A stretch of DNA of 64,000 nucleotides from positions 62,001 through 126,000 of the forward strand of contig CP019156.1 in the NCBI GenBank assembly GCA_002844335.1, in the 5' to 3' direction. Origin of the DNA: Haloarcula taiwanensis. Lineage in GTDB: Archaea > Halobacteriota > Halobacteria > Halobacteriales > Haloarculaceae. The position numbers and the translations under genes were made by a program. Each line of letters begins with the position of its first letter. The stretch's first letter is position 1. The notes under the pieces were generated by a model. It was not told where the DNA came from. It saw only the letters and a list, made by a program, of their open reading frames with translations, and did no database searches. Below are positions 26,050 through 36,486 of the stretch, one piece after another.

Positions 26050-29000
26050 ATGTTACCCTCGCTTGACGCGCTTGTAGATAACTCGAACAACACTCTCGAA
26101 GACGTTTACAAGACCGTCGTTCCTGAATGCGAAGAAATTCGCATTGCAACCGGCTACTTCTATTTATCTGGCTTTAACCTCTTCAAAGAAGATCTTGAGA
26201 ACCTCCGCGGCCCGGAGGAACTCGAACACGCCCCTTTTCGCATCCTAATGGGGCGAAAGACCGACCAACGTACCGTAGACGAAGTCAGTGAAGGCCAAAC
26301 GCTACGTGAGCAGTTCGAGCAGGAGGTTAAGGAAGATGTTGAGGAACTGAACAACGCACAGATTGAACGTCTTGACCGACTGCGCGATTTCATTGCAGAG
26401 GGACTCGTTGATGTTAGGGTTCGAAATCCCGATTCAGGGTATTTTCATGCGAAAGGCGCCTGCTTTCGCGGTGCGACGGACAACCCGAGTCTACGGAATG
26501 GTGACCGCGATCAGCGAGGTGCGGTCACTATCGTTGGATCCTCGAATTTCTCACAGTCAGGGCACCGTCACAACGTTGAACTGAACCTGACCAGTCAGAA
26601 CGGAAGTGACGCAGAAGCGTTTGAAGAATGGTACGACAACCAATGGGCCAACGGCGAGAAGTTCTCTGAGGAAATCATCAACATCATCGAGGAGACCGAT
26701 CGCTACAAGCAGTGGAAGGAACAGCAGGACGAGGACGATGATGAAGTCGAAGATGAGGCAGATATTGGAACATATCTCGAACCGTTCGAGATGTATAAAC
26801 TGCTGGCGTATGATGAGCTGAACGGCAACGTCAGTGTTCGTGATAGCCCTCTGTACTATTTCCAGACACTCGGCTACGAGAGTGCAAAGACGAAGCTGTC
26901 ACAATATGATGGCTGCATAATCTCCGATTCGGTCGGTCTAGGCAAGTCGTTCATTGGAAGCGAACTCCTCTACGACTACCGAGAACAAGGTGACCGTTGT
27001 CTCCTCATCGTCCCAGCCAACCTAACCGACCAGTGGCGTGATCTCCTCCAAAACGCGACAGACGAAGACGGAGACCCGTTCTTCGGCCTCGAGGTTGATG
27101 GAAAACACTTGCAGGTCATGAGCATCAGCAAATTCCAGAACCTCACATACGAGGAGGTGAACGCTCTGGACGACCAATTTGATGTGGTGCTCATCGACGA
27201 GGCGCACCGATTCCGAAATCACGGGAAGTGGAATCCAAATCCGGTTGACGACGACGATTACACGGGGACTCGTCGACATGCGAACGCTCGCCTCCTCCGG
27301 AACAACACGATGATCATGCTGACTGCGACGCCAATCAATAACTCAGCTACCGATCTCAAGAACCTCATCGGGTTGTTCACCGACGAAAACGAACTGATGA
27401 ACAAGGCATCCTTGAAATTCAGCGCCTTCGACGAGTACATCGACCTCGCAGCGGAGCGTAAGCGAATTGCTGCCGGTAAAGACAAAGCCTCTGAGAAGGA
27501 GCAGCGCCAGATGACAGAGCAGCTCAAGCGCCACTCGGACGAGATCTCCGAGATACTAAACGAGGTGATGGTGCTCCGGACTCGAAAGCACGTCAAAGAG
27601 ACGCTAACCGATCAAGACGACTTCGATATGAGTTTCAAGCCTCCCGAACTCAACAAGGAGCAGTATTCCCTCCCCCCCGCCTACCAGCCCATTTATCGTA
27701 TGCTCCCGGACGTGATGGATGCGCTCCACCTCCCACATATCACCATCAAGAATCCACAGGCAGGGGGAACACTGAAAGCACTCTACAAACTAAACCTGCT
27801 GAAACGTCTCGAGTCCTCCACATATGCCTTTGTCCAGTCAGTTCAGACGCTACACGAGAGTGAGCGGTCACTTCTTGGATTCCTTGATGGACTCCCCGAG
27901 GACGAAGATATTGATGTACTGCGTACAGTGGGTGATGATGCAGCAGAAACGACATTAGAGGATTTCGTTGAGGGAGCGGACGCAGCTGAAGATCTTGAGC
28001 AAACGCTCGAAGAGTTCGGATTCGACAGTGGTGCCCTTCAAGCAGATGGGGGCGATTCGGACGACGAACTAGCCGATGCCACGGTTGGAGAGGTGAAAAC
28101 GTACATCCGCGAAGACCTGACGCTCCTTGCCTACTTCCTCTCCCGGTTCATCGGTCGTGTAGCTCGAGACTCCGGTTCTATCGCGGACATGGAAGTTGAA
28201 CTGGAACAGTGGCTCGCTGACCACGGTGCAGCAGTTCTTCCAGACGTACCGGAAGATGACCCGAGTCCTATCCTCTACCCTCAGCACGACTTAAGCGAAG
28301 CCGACACTGCTACGCTGGACTTCTACGAAGCCGTATTCGCGCTCCGCGAGTTCCGTGATCCCAAGATTGACCGGCTGGCCGAAGTTCTGAACGGGTACGA
28401 CCAGAAAGTACTCATCTTCACTCAGTACCGCGCGACCGCAGACTACGTCCACCGGACACTCGTCGACAACGAGTCGTCACCCATGACGATGGAGAACAGT
28501 GCGGTCGTAAAGGGTGGAGACGAGAACAAACAAGACATCATCAAACGGTTCGCCCCAGAGGCGTCAGGGTACCAGCAGACACTGGCCGAAAGTGACGAGA
28601 CAGAGTTGCAGTACGTGGTCGCGACAGACACTCTTAGTGAAGGGGTTAACCTTCAGGACATTTCAGTGGTCGTAAATTACGACTTGCCTTGGAATCCAAT
28701 GCGTATCGTCCAGCGGGTTGGTCGTATTGACCGAATTGGTTCGACGGCGGACAAGTACGTACATAATTTCTACCCTGACGGCGACATAGAGGCTGCAATC
28801 AAACTCCTAGAGCGCTTGCAGGCAAAAATCAACGACATCGCACTCATCGTCGGCAAGGAGAATAACATCCTCGATCCAAACGAAGATGCGGTACTGGAGA
28901 GAGCGGGAGTCGAGACGGAGAAGACTATCGGGGAATTGGAGATTGAGGAGATTGAGTCGTCGATTCGAGAGTCCCGTGATGTGACCGACTATAACGAGCT

Positions 29001-29859
29001 GGACGACACCTCGAAGAATCCACTGCTACGGAACGCTGGAAGTGACGAGAACGCGGCATTCGAGCGCGTGCTCCTCAAGGAGGAGCTGAACGAAGACTAT
29101 GGACTCTGTTCGGAGGACTTCGAGTTCGCAGAGGACTATTTCGAGGAACCCACCGACGAACGAGAGTACCTCTATACGAACGCTATTGGCCACGATACCG
29201 GCCCGCGTCCGGGTGTGTTTGGTCTTGTCCATCTCTGGTTCGAGAACGATGAGACCGGAGAACCCGAGGATGCACCGCTTGGGCGTGTACGGCGAGCCTT
29301 GTACTACAAACCGTTCAGTGGCGATCTGAAAGAGCGACCCGTTGGTTCACTCGCCATCGCACCGGAAACGCAGGGTGAACAACTTTCCGGGAACACTGAC
29401 AGGGTAATCGCGAACAGGGAGTCGATCGAGGAGCATCTCTCCGAGCGGTTAGAGGAGATACGTGAAGGCCAGGTTGAGGAGGTGTTCAGTGGCGGTGGAC
29501 AGTCGGCCACGCAGGAGATGCTACTCGACATGATGCAGATGCGTATCCTCCCACAGTACGGTGACCAGCCCGCACCTGTAGACGGACATGACACGGTCGT
29601 GGAGTGGACGAATGCCTTGTTCGATCGACTGGATCAGGTGAAGCTCAAACACACAGATGAAGACCGAGTGTTGCGAGAAACCTTCCGGGAACATCCGGAC
29701 TACACCTCGCTCGGCGACTGGCCGGTCAAGGAGTTCCTCGTCGAACTAGAGGCATTCCTCGAGGACAATATCGAAGCATCTGCGGAGTATCAGACTACTC
29801 TTGTAGGTGAGAGCGCCGTTCAGGCTCGGCTCATCTGCTGGGGTGTGATTGGCTCATAA
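26050..29859 (+). CDS. PLD-nuclease/SNF2-type helicase fusion
   Basis: A 1269-residue defence-type ATPase. The N-terminal 200 residues form a phospholipase-D-like domain with a single HKD-like signature (FHAKGACF, then VGSSNFSQSG). The superfamily 2 helicase core follows: motif I SVGLGKSF, motif II DEAH, motif III LTATPINN, and in the second lobe TQYRATADYVH and QRVGRIDRIGS. A Glu/Asp-rich insert separates the lobes near residues 600-700. I prefer ATG 26050, because GTG 25996 adds a hydrophobic stretch unlike the family start. Such fusions usually accompany methylases in restriction islands; here an Eco57I-type methylase and a RAMA-nuclease lie downstream on the opposite strand. Confidence 0.82.
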   Translation: MLPSLDALVDNSNNTLEDVYKTVVPECEEIRIATGYFYLSGFNLFKEDLENLRGPEELEHAPFRILMGRKTDQRTVDEVSEGQTLREQFEQEVKEDVEELNNAQIERLDRLRDFIAEGLVDVRVRNPDSGYFHAKGACFRGATDNPSLRNGDRDQRGAVTIVGSSNFSQSGHRHNVELNLTSQNGSDAEAFEEWYDNQWANGEKFSEEIINIIEETDRYKQWKEQQDEDDDEVEDEADIGTYLEPFEMYKLLAYDELNGNVSVRDSPLYYFQTLGYESAKTKLSQYDGCIISDSVGLGKSFIGSELLYDYREQGDRCLLIVPANLTDQWRDLLQNATDEDGDPFFGLEVDGKHLQVMSISKFQNLTYEEVNALDDQFDVVLIDEAHRFRNHGKWNPNPVDDDDYTGTRRHANARLLRNNTMIMLTATPINNSATDLKNLIGLFTDENELMNKASLKFSAFDEYIDLAAERKRIAAGKDKASEKEQRQMTEQLKRHSDEISEILNEVMVLRTRKHVKETLTDQDDFDMSFKPPELNKEQYSLPPAYQPIYRMLPDVMDALHLPHITIKNPQAGGTLKALYKLNLLKRLESSTYAFVQSVQTLHESERSLLGFLDGLPEDEDIDVLRTVGDDAAETTLEDFVEGADAAEDLEQTLEEFGFDSGALQADGGDSDDELADATVGEVKTYIREDLTLLAYFLSRFIGRVARDSGSIADMEVELEQWLADHGAAVLPDVPEDDPSPILYPQHDLSEADTATLDFYEAVFALREFRDPKIDRLAEVLNGYDQKVLIFTQYRATADYVHRTLVDNESSPMTMENSAVVKGGDENKQDIIKRFAPEASGYQQTLAESDETELQYVVATDTLSEGVNLQDISVVVNYDLPWNPMRIVQRVGRIDRIGSTADKYVHNFYPDGDIEAAIKLLERLQAKINDIALIVGKENNILDPNEDAVLERAGVETEKTIGELEIEEIESSIRESRDVTDYNELDDTSKNPLLRNAGSDENAAFERVLLKEELNEDYGLCSEDFEFAEDYFEEPTDEREYLYTNAIGHDTGPRPGVFGLVHLWFENDETGEPEDAPLGRVRRALYYKPFSGDLKERPVGSLAIAPETQGEQLSGNTDRVIANRESIEEHLSERLEEIREGQVEEVFSGGGQSATQEMLLDMMQMRILPQYGDQPAPVDGHDTVVEWTNALFDRLDQVKLKHTDEDRVLRETFREHPDYTSLGDWPVKEFLVELEAFLEDNIEASAEYQTTLVGESAVQARLICWGVIGS

Positions 29860-29934
29860 CGCTTCAGTTGAATATCTGCTTATTAATCCGTAGAGACATT
29901 AGTTTATTAATCCTCTAATATTGAATCATATATA

Positions 29935-31125
29935 ATGTCCTCTGTACTAACTGCCTTTGTCAATCACACGGACAGCGCTTCATTCCACAAATCTGTGACC
30001 CGCTATCTCTACCACAACGATTTAGCAGCGATTCACTATAACGACACTCCAATCTCGGCACACCCAGACGAAATCAAGAAACTAAATAAGCTAAAGGATT
30101 ACCTCACACAGGGAGCTATTTTGGGTGTTCGATATCATAAAGCTCCGGAGCTAAAAGGTGGCTTGAAAGTCGGCCATGTGGGGCCTGCTGTTGAGGATGC
30201 GGACGCGCTTGACGCAACTATTCATATTATCATTTGTCGTGGAAAAGGATCTGAAATACATCCTGAAGATATAGACCCGGAGAACCGAGTTGTCGGTCAT
30301 ATTGAAGCAGAATTGGGAGAGCGGGAGGCAGATATCCAGTCTCGATGTGAAGGTCATCTGTTGGAAGAATTCAAAACATTGGCCAGCGGTGGTGAGGGGA
30401 GCGACGGTCTAAAAGCTCTGAAAGCAATCCAAATCAAGAATCCTCAGTGGGTCTGGTACCGTCACTACCCGATGTTCGGATCTATCCGTCATCAACAAGC
30501 CACAGCCCGTTGGAAAGATGGGAACCAACAACTTATCGCAGCATATCTAGGGGTAACGAATCTCGGTGATGTTCGTTCTTATCCAGAGTTCACGGAACGG
30601 CTGTGGGACAACGCAAAAAACAAAATAGAGAATGCAGAAGAAATTGAGTTATTGTCGGATGGTCAATTAGAGATTCTGTGCGATGAATACCTCCGAAACG
30701 GTCTTGATAAACACATTGATCAAGAGGACGCAAAAGAATCTGCGTATCAAGATTACTTTCATCTCCAACCGATGGGCGGATCACAAATCGCGGTTGATAT
30801 TATTGCACGTGATGCTGGAACAGAGACGCCGATACTATCTCAAATTACTTTCCGGAACGGGTCAACATCCAAAGTTGATGATCTCCGCACATATGCTGAA
30901 GAGAGTAATCGAGATGGCTTCGATCTCTGGTATTTCGGATCTCATGCACGTACCGACGAAGAACTTCAAACTTCCAATGAGCGGCCGACAGTCAGACGAC
31001 GATCAATCGAAGAAACCTATCAGTTAATGAGTCAATATCGACCCTCCGTCATCAACGAGCTGCTGTCAGTTCCCGACCCTTCGGAGACTGGCGAACCACA
31101 ACTCAAGGCAGAAACTACCCTCTGA
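29935..31125 (+). CDS. Unknown protein of the restriction island
   Basis: A 396-residue protein 75 bases after the helicase gene, same strand, with more AT-rich codon use. Near residue 280 it reads IAVDIIARD, then TPILSQITFRNG. This acidic residue on one strand and Gln on the next resemble Mrr-type PD-(D/E)xK variants (D, then QxK), but the Lys is not present. The N-terminal part is alpha/beta without known motifs. The context supports a nuclease or specificity role; this is inference. Confidence 0.5.
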   Translation: MSSVLTAFVNHTDSASFHKSVTRYLYHNDLAAIHYNDTPISAHPDEIKKLNKLKDYLTQGAILGVRYHKAPELKGGLKVGHVGPAVEDADALDATIHIIICRGKGSEIHPEDIDPENRVVGHIEAELGEREADIQSRCEGHLLEEFKTLASGGEGSDGLKALKAIQIKNPQWVWYRHYPMFGSIRHQQATARWKDGNQQLIAAYLGVTNLGDVRSYPEFTERLWDNAKNKIENAEEIELLSDGQLEILCDEYLRNGLDKHIDQEDAKESAYQDYFHLQPMGGSQIAVDIIARDAGTETPILSQITFRNGSTSKVDDLRTYAEESNRDGFDLWYFGSHARTDEELQTSNERPTVRRRSIEETYQLMSQYRPSVINELLSVPDPSETGEPQLKAETTL

Positions 31126-31178
31126 GCAGGAAGGCGATTAGAGCTAATCTTCTAGATCAACAATCTGAATACCAAAAT

Positions 31179-32210
31179 TTACCAGTCAATATCGCCAACT
31201 TTCGATCGCCGGAGCTCGGAAAGGCTTATGTCGTGTTCTGGGTGTAGCCAGTACGGGTATCCATTGACGTTGAACTCACGACCGGTCGCTTGTTCGAGTA
31301 CCTCCTGAGCCAGAGCAGTGAACGAGTACTCTGCGCCGTTTTCCAGCCACTCCACGTTGTCACTCCGTCCCGTCTTCCCAGTAATCCGACCTCGCCAGAA
31401 GTCGTCCTCTGGGTCGTACTCACGCTCAGCATCGTCTGGTAGGCTTTCCTCGTCGAACAGGACGATGTCCCCCTCTTTGACGAGCCCTGCCTCAAGTAGA
31501 ACAGTGATCGCCCTTTCAGCGCGACTCGACGACCGACTCTGCTGACGTTCCTTCTGCCGTCGCTTGGCCATGTACTCCTCGGCCTCCGGGATGGGGAGAA
31601 CTTGCCGAGCACTCACGAACACCTCCTTGTCACGTTGGTGGACGTCCAGTTCGATGCAGGTGATATCCATCCCGTACTCACGTTCGAGCCATACGACTGG
31701 GGTTGTGATCTCTGGGCCGAAACTGCCCGCGGCGAGCAAAATCCGTGGCCGGTCATCCAGAACGAAATCTGCGTACCCGTCCTCTGTAGTGGCGATGTCC
31801 TCGCCAAGGAACTCAGCGAACCGACCGCCCACCTCTTCAGGCGTGAGAAGGTTATCTTCGTCACGGCGCTTGTTCCAAAATGCTCGGTAATCCTGCTGAA
31901 GCTCTTCGGCACTGATGGTTGAGCAGTAGCTCGCGTATTTGATTGCCTGGAGATCTGTCGTCTTGTCCGCGCTGTCTCGCTTCAGTTCGATTATCACGAG
32001 CTTCCCGTCGGGATCGAGTGCCAACACGTCGGGACGTTCAGCTGTTCGGTCGAACTTAGCGTACTGTGACGCGACTACGAGTAGGTCTTCGCCGAGTATC
32101 GAAGGTGTATCGATAATCCACTCCTCAATGTCTGACTCGGTTAGATCGAGAGCATCAAAACTGGTGGGATTGAGTGCGGTGATACCCTTGCCGTTAACAT
32201 GGTAGACCAT
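31179..32210 (-). CDS. NucS/DUF91-like nuclease with C-terminal RAMA-like domain
   Basis: A 343-residue protein. The N-terminal domain has the PD-(D/E)xK core RPDVLALDPDG then LVIIELKRD and QAIKYASY, as in NucS/DUF91-type nucleases. The last 90 residues (GRITGKTGRSDNVEW to EFNVNGYPYW) look like a RAMA domain, thought to read modified adenines or target DNA in restriction enzymes. It lies 26 bases downstream of the methylase gene on the same strand, so the two are likely co-transcribed. It is a good candidate for the cleaving subunit of the methylase system. Confidence 0.68.
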   Translation of the reverse strand: MVYHVNGKGITALNPTSFDALDLTESDIEEWIIDTPSILGEDLLVVASQYAKFDRTAERPDVLALDPDGKLVIIELKRDSADKTTDLQAIKYASYCSTISAEELQQDYRAFWNKRRDEDNLLTPEEVGGRFAEFLGEDIATTEDGYADFVLDDRPRILLAAGSFGPEITTPVVWLEREYGMDITCIELDVHQRDKEVFVSARQVLPIPEAEEYMAKRRQKERQQSRSSSRAERAITVLLEAGLVKEGDIVLFDEESLPDDAEREYDPEDDFWRGRITGKTGRSDNVEWLENGAEYSFTALAQEVLEQATGREFNVNGYPYWLHPEHDISLSELRRSKVGDIDW

Positions 32211-32236
32211 AGGTTGTCGATCGGTTGCTACCAGTC

Positions 32237-35200
32237 TTACTTGAAGGGGCCTTCCTCCGCTAATAGGTCAAACTTCTCAAAGACCATATCAAAGTACTCC
32301 TCGGTCATGATTCGGGGACTCGACACTCTGTGGAAGTTCTCAAGAACGAATTCTACATCTCGCCTTTCGAAACCGTAAGCGTGGAAAGCAGCAGCATCAA
32401 TTTCTGCTTGAATTTCATCTCGAGCGCTCTCTTGAGTTGCTGGGTCAATATCTCCCATCTCTTTTCTAACATCGGCAAACTCGTCGCCATATGCATTCAG
32501 TCTAGCCGACCGTTCTGCTATGTAATTGAACCAGTTATCCTCCTCGGACAATCGAGGGGCTTGGGACTCTTCAATTGCATTGACACTCATGGTCGTATCC
32601 AGCTTTGTCCGAACAATGTAGTCAAATGGAATGCTATTCAGAAGTCCCAGCACAGCAAAGAGTTCCTGATCTGTGAACTTCCGGACATACATATCATGTA
32701 GGTTTTCTTCGGACAGATGCTCTTCTTCTGGGTCTATCTTGTATGGACGGATAGTAGGTGCTTTGTTGTGGCAAACAGCTCCCCTTGGAAGGATTGCGGC
32801 GACCATGCTCCTCTCGTTGGTGTTGTTAGAAACGTCTCGGAACGCTATTCGATGAGCAGTACAGTCTAGGAGGACATCATCTTCTTTAAGTCCCTCACCC
32901 CTGTGTCGCTCCAGTAAATCATTTACAAACCCAATCTGGGAACCAGTTCCATCGAAGGCCTCATAGATAGCTTTCTTAAGCCGCTTTTCGTTCTTTCCTC
33001 GAACTCTGGATTTAGCACTAGGTGTGTCGTTTCGTGTCTCATCAACCCCCCAGTATTCGATGTCTGATAGATCGTCTAAGAATGTATTGTCATATTCGAA
33101 TAGCCAAAAATTCCCACCGCCATAAACTGGGTAGTCGCCTTCCTCAGGAGATTCTACAAAGTATTCCGAGTCACGCGTTCTATGGAGTTCCTCACCATAT
33201 ATGTCAATGTCCCACCTGTTAGATATTTCTTGACTGATAGGAGGATGGTTTACAAGTGTATTCATGACCGATAGTTCACGGCTACTCGAGATCTGGGGGA
33301 AAATCGTCGCTCGGGGAGAGTAGTTTCTCAGAACTTCTGCTGGGATACTCAACAGGCTATCTGTATCTTCAAGAACGGACAAGTCTCGTTGTAGGAACTT
33401 TGCTCGCAGTTGGTCTGTAGTGCCCGAGTTCTTGAATGAGACAATACCGAACTTGTACCTATCGTCTATGTCAAAGATGCCTTTATTTTCGAACCCTATA
33501 ATATAATCCAGCCGTGTTTCTGACAGCAAGTGCTCTCGAATGTCTCCAGAGGACATTCCAGTAAATAGCTTCCCAGGGAGTACAAACGTGGTATAGCCTT
33601 CGTCAGAGTTCAATTGGAATGCCCTCTCCAAAAAGAGCATTGAGAGATCTGTAGTCCCTTGTCCTCCAACTTCCGGACTTTGGAGTACATAATCCTGATT
33701 TTCACTGTAGTAAGCTCTGAGACGGTCGATATCTTCCTCATGTTCCTGCCATCCCTGAGCAATCTCCTCATCCTCGCACAGCTCTTCTATCCGGGTTTCT
33801 TTTTCATTTGCAGGGAGTGTCCGGAATCCTGGATCAAACTGGGTGAAGTATCGATTCCGGTCTGGTGTTAAAGCTCGCCATGGCGGATTTCCAATAAGAA
33901 TGTCAAATCCTCCAGACTCATACACAACCGCAAATTCAAGTACCCAATGGAATGGCTTGAATTGTTCCAGATTGTCCAAGTTTATCTCACTAATATCTGC
34001 GTCCTGAAACCTATCGAGGATTTTCTCGTTCAGCTTTTGCTTATGTTCTTCTATAAGCTTCTCTGCCCGTCTCCGGGCATTTGCTGCTTCACTGGATGAA
34101 GACGCACGACGATGGGCGTTCACAGCCTCAATAACATCTTCATACATATCCCGGACGCCTTCACCAGCGCCACCACCCCAGTTGGAGAGGGAAGCGTCTC
34201 CATCATCATTGATTTCTACGAGGTCGGTGAATCCCATCAAAGTGTTACCTTCTCGAATATTGAAGTCAATATTTGGTAGGGGTTCGACCTCATTAGGCTC
34301 ATCTTCTATGTCTGCCACCATCGACAACCACAGCCGAAGTTTGCAGATTTCAACAGCCCCTTCGTCGATATCCACTCCGTACAGGTTATTCAATATGATT
34401 GATTGCTTAGCGTACAGCGAGGTATTTCCTTGACCTCCTTCAATTCGTTCTAGTTCCTCTATCGTACGTTCCTCCAGTTCCCAAGCTTTGCCTTCGTCTC
34501 TGAGTTGTTGGAAGAACTCAATGCACTGCATATAGATGTCCAAAAGTACTTCCTGAGCGGCGAGGAGGAAGGCCCCACTCCCAACCGCTGGATCGAGGAC
34601 TCGAGCTTCTTTTAGGAAATCATGATATAGCGCCTCCACGTGCCGTGTCTCGACGTTTTCGGTCGGAACCTGCGTCGTGACCGCTCCTCCATCGGCTAGT
34701 GCCTCCACGCCGCTATCAGCATCCAAAGCTGGGAACCCAAAGATATCGTCAATTTTCTCGTACCCGGCACCAACTTCCTCGTTGAGCTGGTCAAGGAGGT
34801 ACGGATGAATCGTCCGCCGAGACATGAACCCGGTCATCTCCTCGGGAGTGTAGTACGCCCCCATCTCCTTCTGGTTGACTGTCTGCTCGAAAATGTGGCC
34901 GAGGATGGCTGGCGAAAGGTTCTTTGGATCGACGATGTCGAGCCGCTCGTCGACGTTCCAGTTCCAATCCGAGAGGAAGTCAAGGATATCACCGAACAGT
35001 TCGTTAGTGCGCTTGGTCGTATCCCCGAGACGAGCGTCCTCAAACTCCTCCTCAATTGGGTTCTTCGAGAACAAACCGCCGTTGAGGTACGGAAGTGCGC
35101 CGAACTCAGTGCTTTTCTTGTTCTCGGCGAGGTAGTCGAAGAATAGCGGCTCGTAGAACTCCTCGTAGACGTTTTCGCCCTCGTCTACGCGTTGTTTGTG

Positions 35201-35839
35201 GTGGTCGTGGAGGTAGTTCGGGTCGCGGTCAAGCAGGCGTTTCTCTTGGATGAAATAAAGGAAGATCATTCGGTCAAGCGTGACTTGCACGTAGCGCTGC
35301 TTGGCATCCCCGCGGTCGTCGGGGATACCGGCGACTTCCTGCACGAGATCGGTTCGAAGGGTCTCGAACTGCTGGTAGAACTCTTTGACGACTTGCTTAG
35401 TGTCGTAGAGGTCGTCGTAGATCGCTGCTGCCGAGCCGAACTCAAGGCTGTTGAGTTTCTGGAGGATGGTATTCTTCTCACCAGTCTCGCTGGTCATCTG
35501 CTCCTTCGTGAACGAGAGCTTCTGGTGCTTGATACGCCCGTGTTGTTGTCCATCGAGCGCCCGAATTCGGGTGAGGAAGGTGAACTCCTCGTAATCGTTG
35601 GTGGCGACGAGGTTAGTTCGTCGTCGTCGGTCATCAGGTTTGAAATCGGAGGCCGATTCTCCTGGGCCAGCTTCGACAAGGACGATGAACTCACGGTCGG
35701 TGAGCTGGAGGACGAGCTCGTTGTCGTCTCCAAAGTTGTCACGGACTTTCAAACCCCGCTTTTCGAAGGTAGAAGCGACATCAGATAGTGAATCCCAGCC
35801 AGCGATGTCCTTCGCTGTAATCTGCTGGAGTGTATCCAT
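32237..35839 (-). CDS. Eco57I-type adenine methyltransferase / type IIG-like RM protein
   Basis: A 1200-residue protein. A helical N-terminal 350 residues leads to the methylase core: SAM-binding motif DPAVGSGAF (near 420) and catalytic NPPW (FDILIGNPPW, near 650), for N6-adenine methylation. A target-recognition region of about 400 residues follows (YYSENQDYVLQSPE onward). Size and order match Eco57I/PglX-like enzymes. No clear PD-(D/E)xK is seen in the N-terminus, so cleavage may depend on the neighbouring nuclease and helicase. The 3' half is more AT-rich than the 5' half, which may mark replacement of the specificity region. It is transcribed from 35839 with the RAMA-nuclease after it. 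Confidence 0.82.
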   Translation of the reverse strand: MDTLQQITAKDIAGWDSLSDVASTFEKRGLKVRDNFGDDNELVLQLTDREFIVLVEAGPGESASDFKPDDRRRRTNLVATNDYEEFTFLTRIRALDGQQHGRIKHQKLSFTKEQMTSETGEKNTILQKLNSLEFGSAAAIYDDLYDTKQVVKEFYQQFETLRTDLVQEVAGIPDDRGDAKQRYVQVTLDRMIFLYFIQEKRLLDRDPNYLHDHHKQRVDEGENVYEEFYEPLFFDYLAENKKSTEFGALPYLNGGLFSKNPIEEEFEDARLGDTTKRTNELFGDILDFLSDWNWNVDERLDIVDPKNLSPAILGHIFEQTVNQKEMGAYYTPEEMTGFMSRRTIHPYLLDQLNEEVGAGYEKIDDIFGFPALDADSGVEALADGGAVTTQVPTENVETRHVEALYHDFLKEARVLDPAVGSGAFLLAAQEVLLDIYMQCIEFFQQLRDEGKAWELEERTIEELERIEGGQGNTSLYAKQSIILNNLYGVDIDEGAVEICKLRLWLSMVADIEDEPNEVEPLPNIDFNIREGNTLMGFTDLVEINDDGDASLSNWGGGAGEGVRDMYEDVIEAVNAHRRASSSSEAANARRRAEKLIEEHKQKLNEKILDRFQDADISEINLDNLEQFKPFHWVLEFAVVYESGGFDILIGNPPWRALTPDRNRYFTQFDPGFRTLPANEKETRIEELCEDEEIAQGWQEHEEDIDRLRAYYSENQDYVLQSPEVGGQGTTDLSMLFLERAFQLNSDEGYTTFVLPGKLFTGMSSGDIREHLLSETRLDYIIGFENKGIFDIDDRYKFGIVSFKNSGTTDQLRAKFLQRDLSVLEDTDSLLSIPAEVLRNYSPRATIFPQISSSRELSVMNTLVNHPPISQEISNRWDIDIYGEELHRTRDSEYFVESPEEGDYPVYGGGNFWLFEYDNTFLDDLSDIEYWGVDETRNDTPSAKSRVRGKNEKRLKKAIYEAFDGTGSQIGFVNDLLERHRGEGLKEDDVLLDCTAHRIAFRDVSNNTNERSMVAAILPRGAVCHNKAPTIRPYKIDPEEEHLSEENLHDMYVRKFTDQELFAVLGLLNSIPFDYIVRTKLDTTMSVNAIEESQAPRLSEEDNWFNYIAERSARLNAYGDEFADVRKEMGDIDPATQESARDEIQAEIDAAAFHAYGFERRDVEFVLENFHRVSSPRIMTEEYFDMVFEKFDLLAEEGPFK

Positions 35840-36104
35840 GGGATTATCTTTTACTAGGGCCTCATAAAACTACACACGATTGGAGAGTATATGTAAAATG
35901 AGAGCCATTAGTGGGCAGCCGCGTTCTGTGTCGAGGAAGCCTTGTAGTCGTTTGTGTGGTCGTCTCAACTGTATCTTGTAAACTCTCAGGCCAGAAAATA
36001 AAAAAGCAGAAAGGTAGTGCTTTCTACGGTCCCGCAAAAAGATTGGTCGTTTATATACTTGACCGGCGCCACACAAAGTCTCGACTGTGGTATTTTGACC
36101 CTTT
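35840..36104. other. Divergent promoter gap
   Basis: Separates the minus methylase gene from the plus toxin-antitoxin pair. No gene is recognised; AT-rich stretches (AAAATAAAAAAGCAG near 35995) probably hold promoters for both sides. Confidence 0.4.
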
Positions 36105-36139
36105 TATGGAGTTATCTCCATAGGCTTATGTCTATGGAG
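36105..36139. promoter_or_regulatory. Triple half-site operator of the toxin-antitoxin pair
   Basis: TATGGAG-TTAT-CTCCATAG-GCTTATGT-CTATGGAG: three copies of one 7-8-base half-site in alternating orientation, ending 20 bases before the toxin start. This pattern suits cooperative binding by the winged-helix antitoxin and so autoregulation. Confidence 0.55.
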
Positions 36140-36159
36140 GCAATAACATAGGATAGCGG

Positions 36160-36465
36160 ATGGCGTCCTACACTACCATCGAAGACTGGCGGGATGTCAA
36201 AGATGGCTACGTCGTTGCTGTGACCATCCGACAGACGGACGATGAAAAGTACCCGTGTGGTTGGGATTACAGTCTCCATCTTGGGGAGGTCGGCGGAGAC
36301 ACGATCCTCCGATACGACAATGCCCACGAACGGACGAAAGGGCACGAGCGCCACATTCACGGCGATGTTGAATACATCGAGTTTCCGGGGATGCTGACGC
36401 TTTACGACCGCTTCAAGGAGGAGGCTACCGAACTATCGCCCGTCTCGTGGAACTGGTCACCGTAG
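36160..36465 (+). CDS. tumE: TumE-like toxin (DUF6516)
   Basis: A 101-residue protein with the conserved-looking core YDNAHERTKGHERHIHGD and a C-terminal helix LYDRFKEEATEL, matching my recollection of the DUF6516/TumE toxin family. The His/Arg-rich KGHERHIH motif is the likely functional centre. It is the first gene of a two-gene unit with a putative antitoxin 21 bases downstream, toxin first, as in tumE-tumA. Family recall could not be checked here. Confidence 0.7.
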   Translation: MASYTTIEDWRDVKDGYVVAVTIRQTDDEKYPCGWDYSLHLGEVGGDTILRYDNAHERTKGHERHIHGDVEYIEFPGMLTLYDRFKEEATELSPVSWNWSP

Positions 36466-36486
36466 GACGCCGCCGGGAGGAACACA

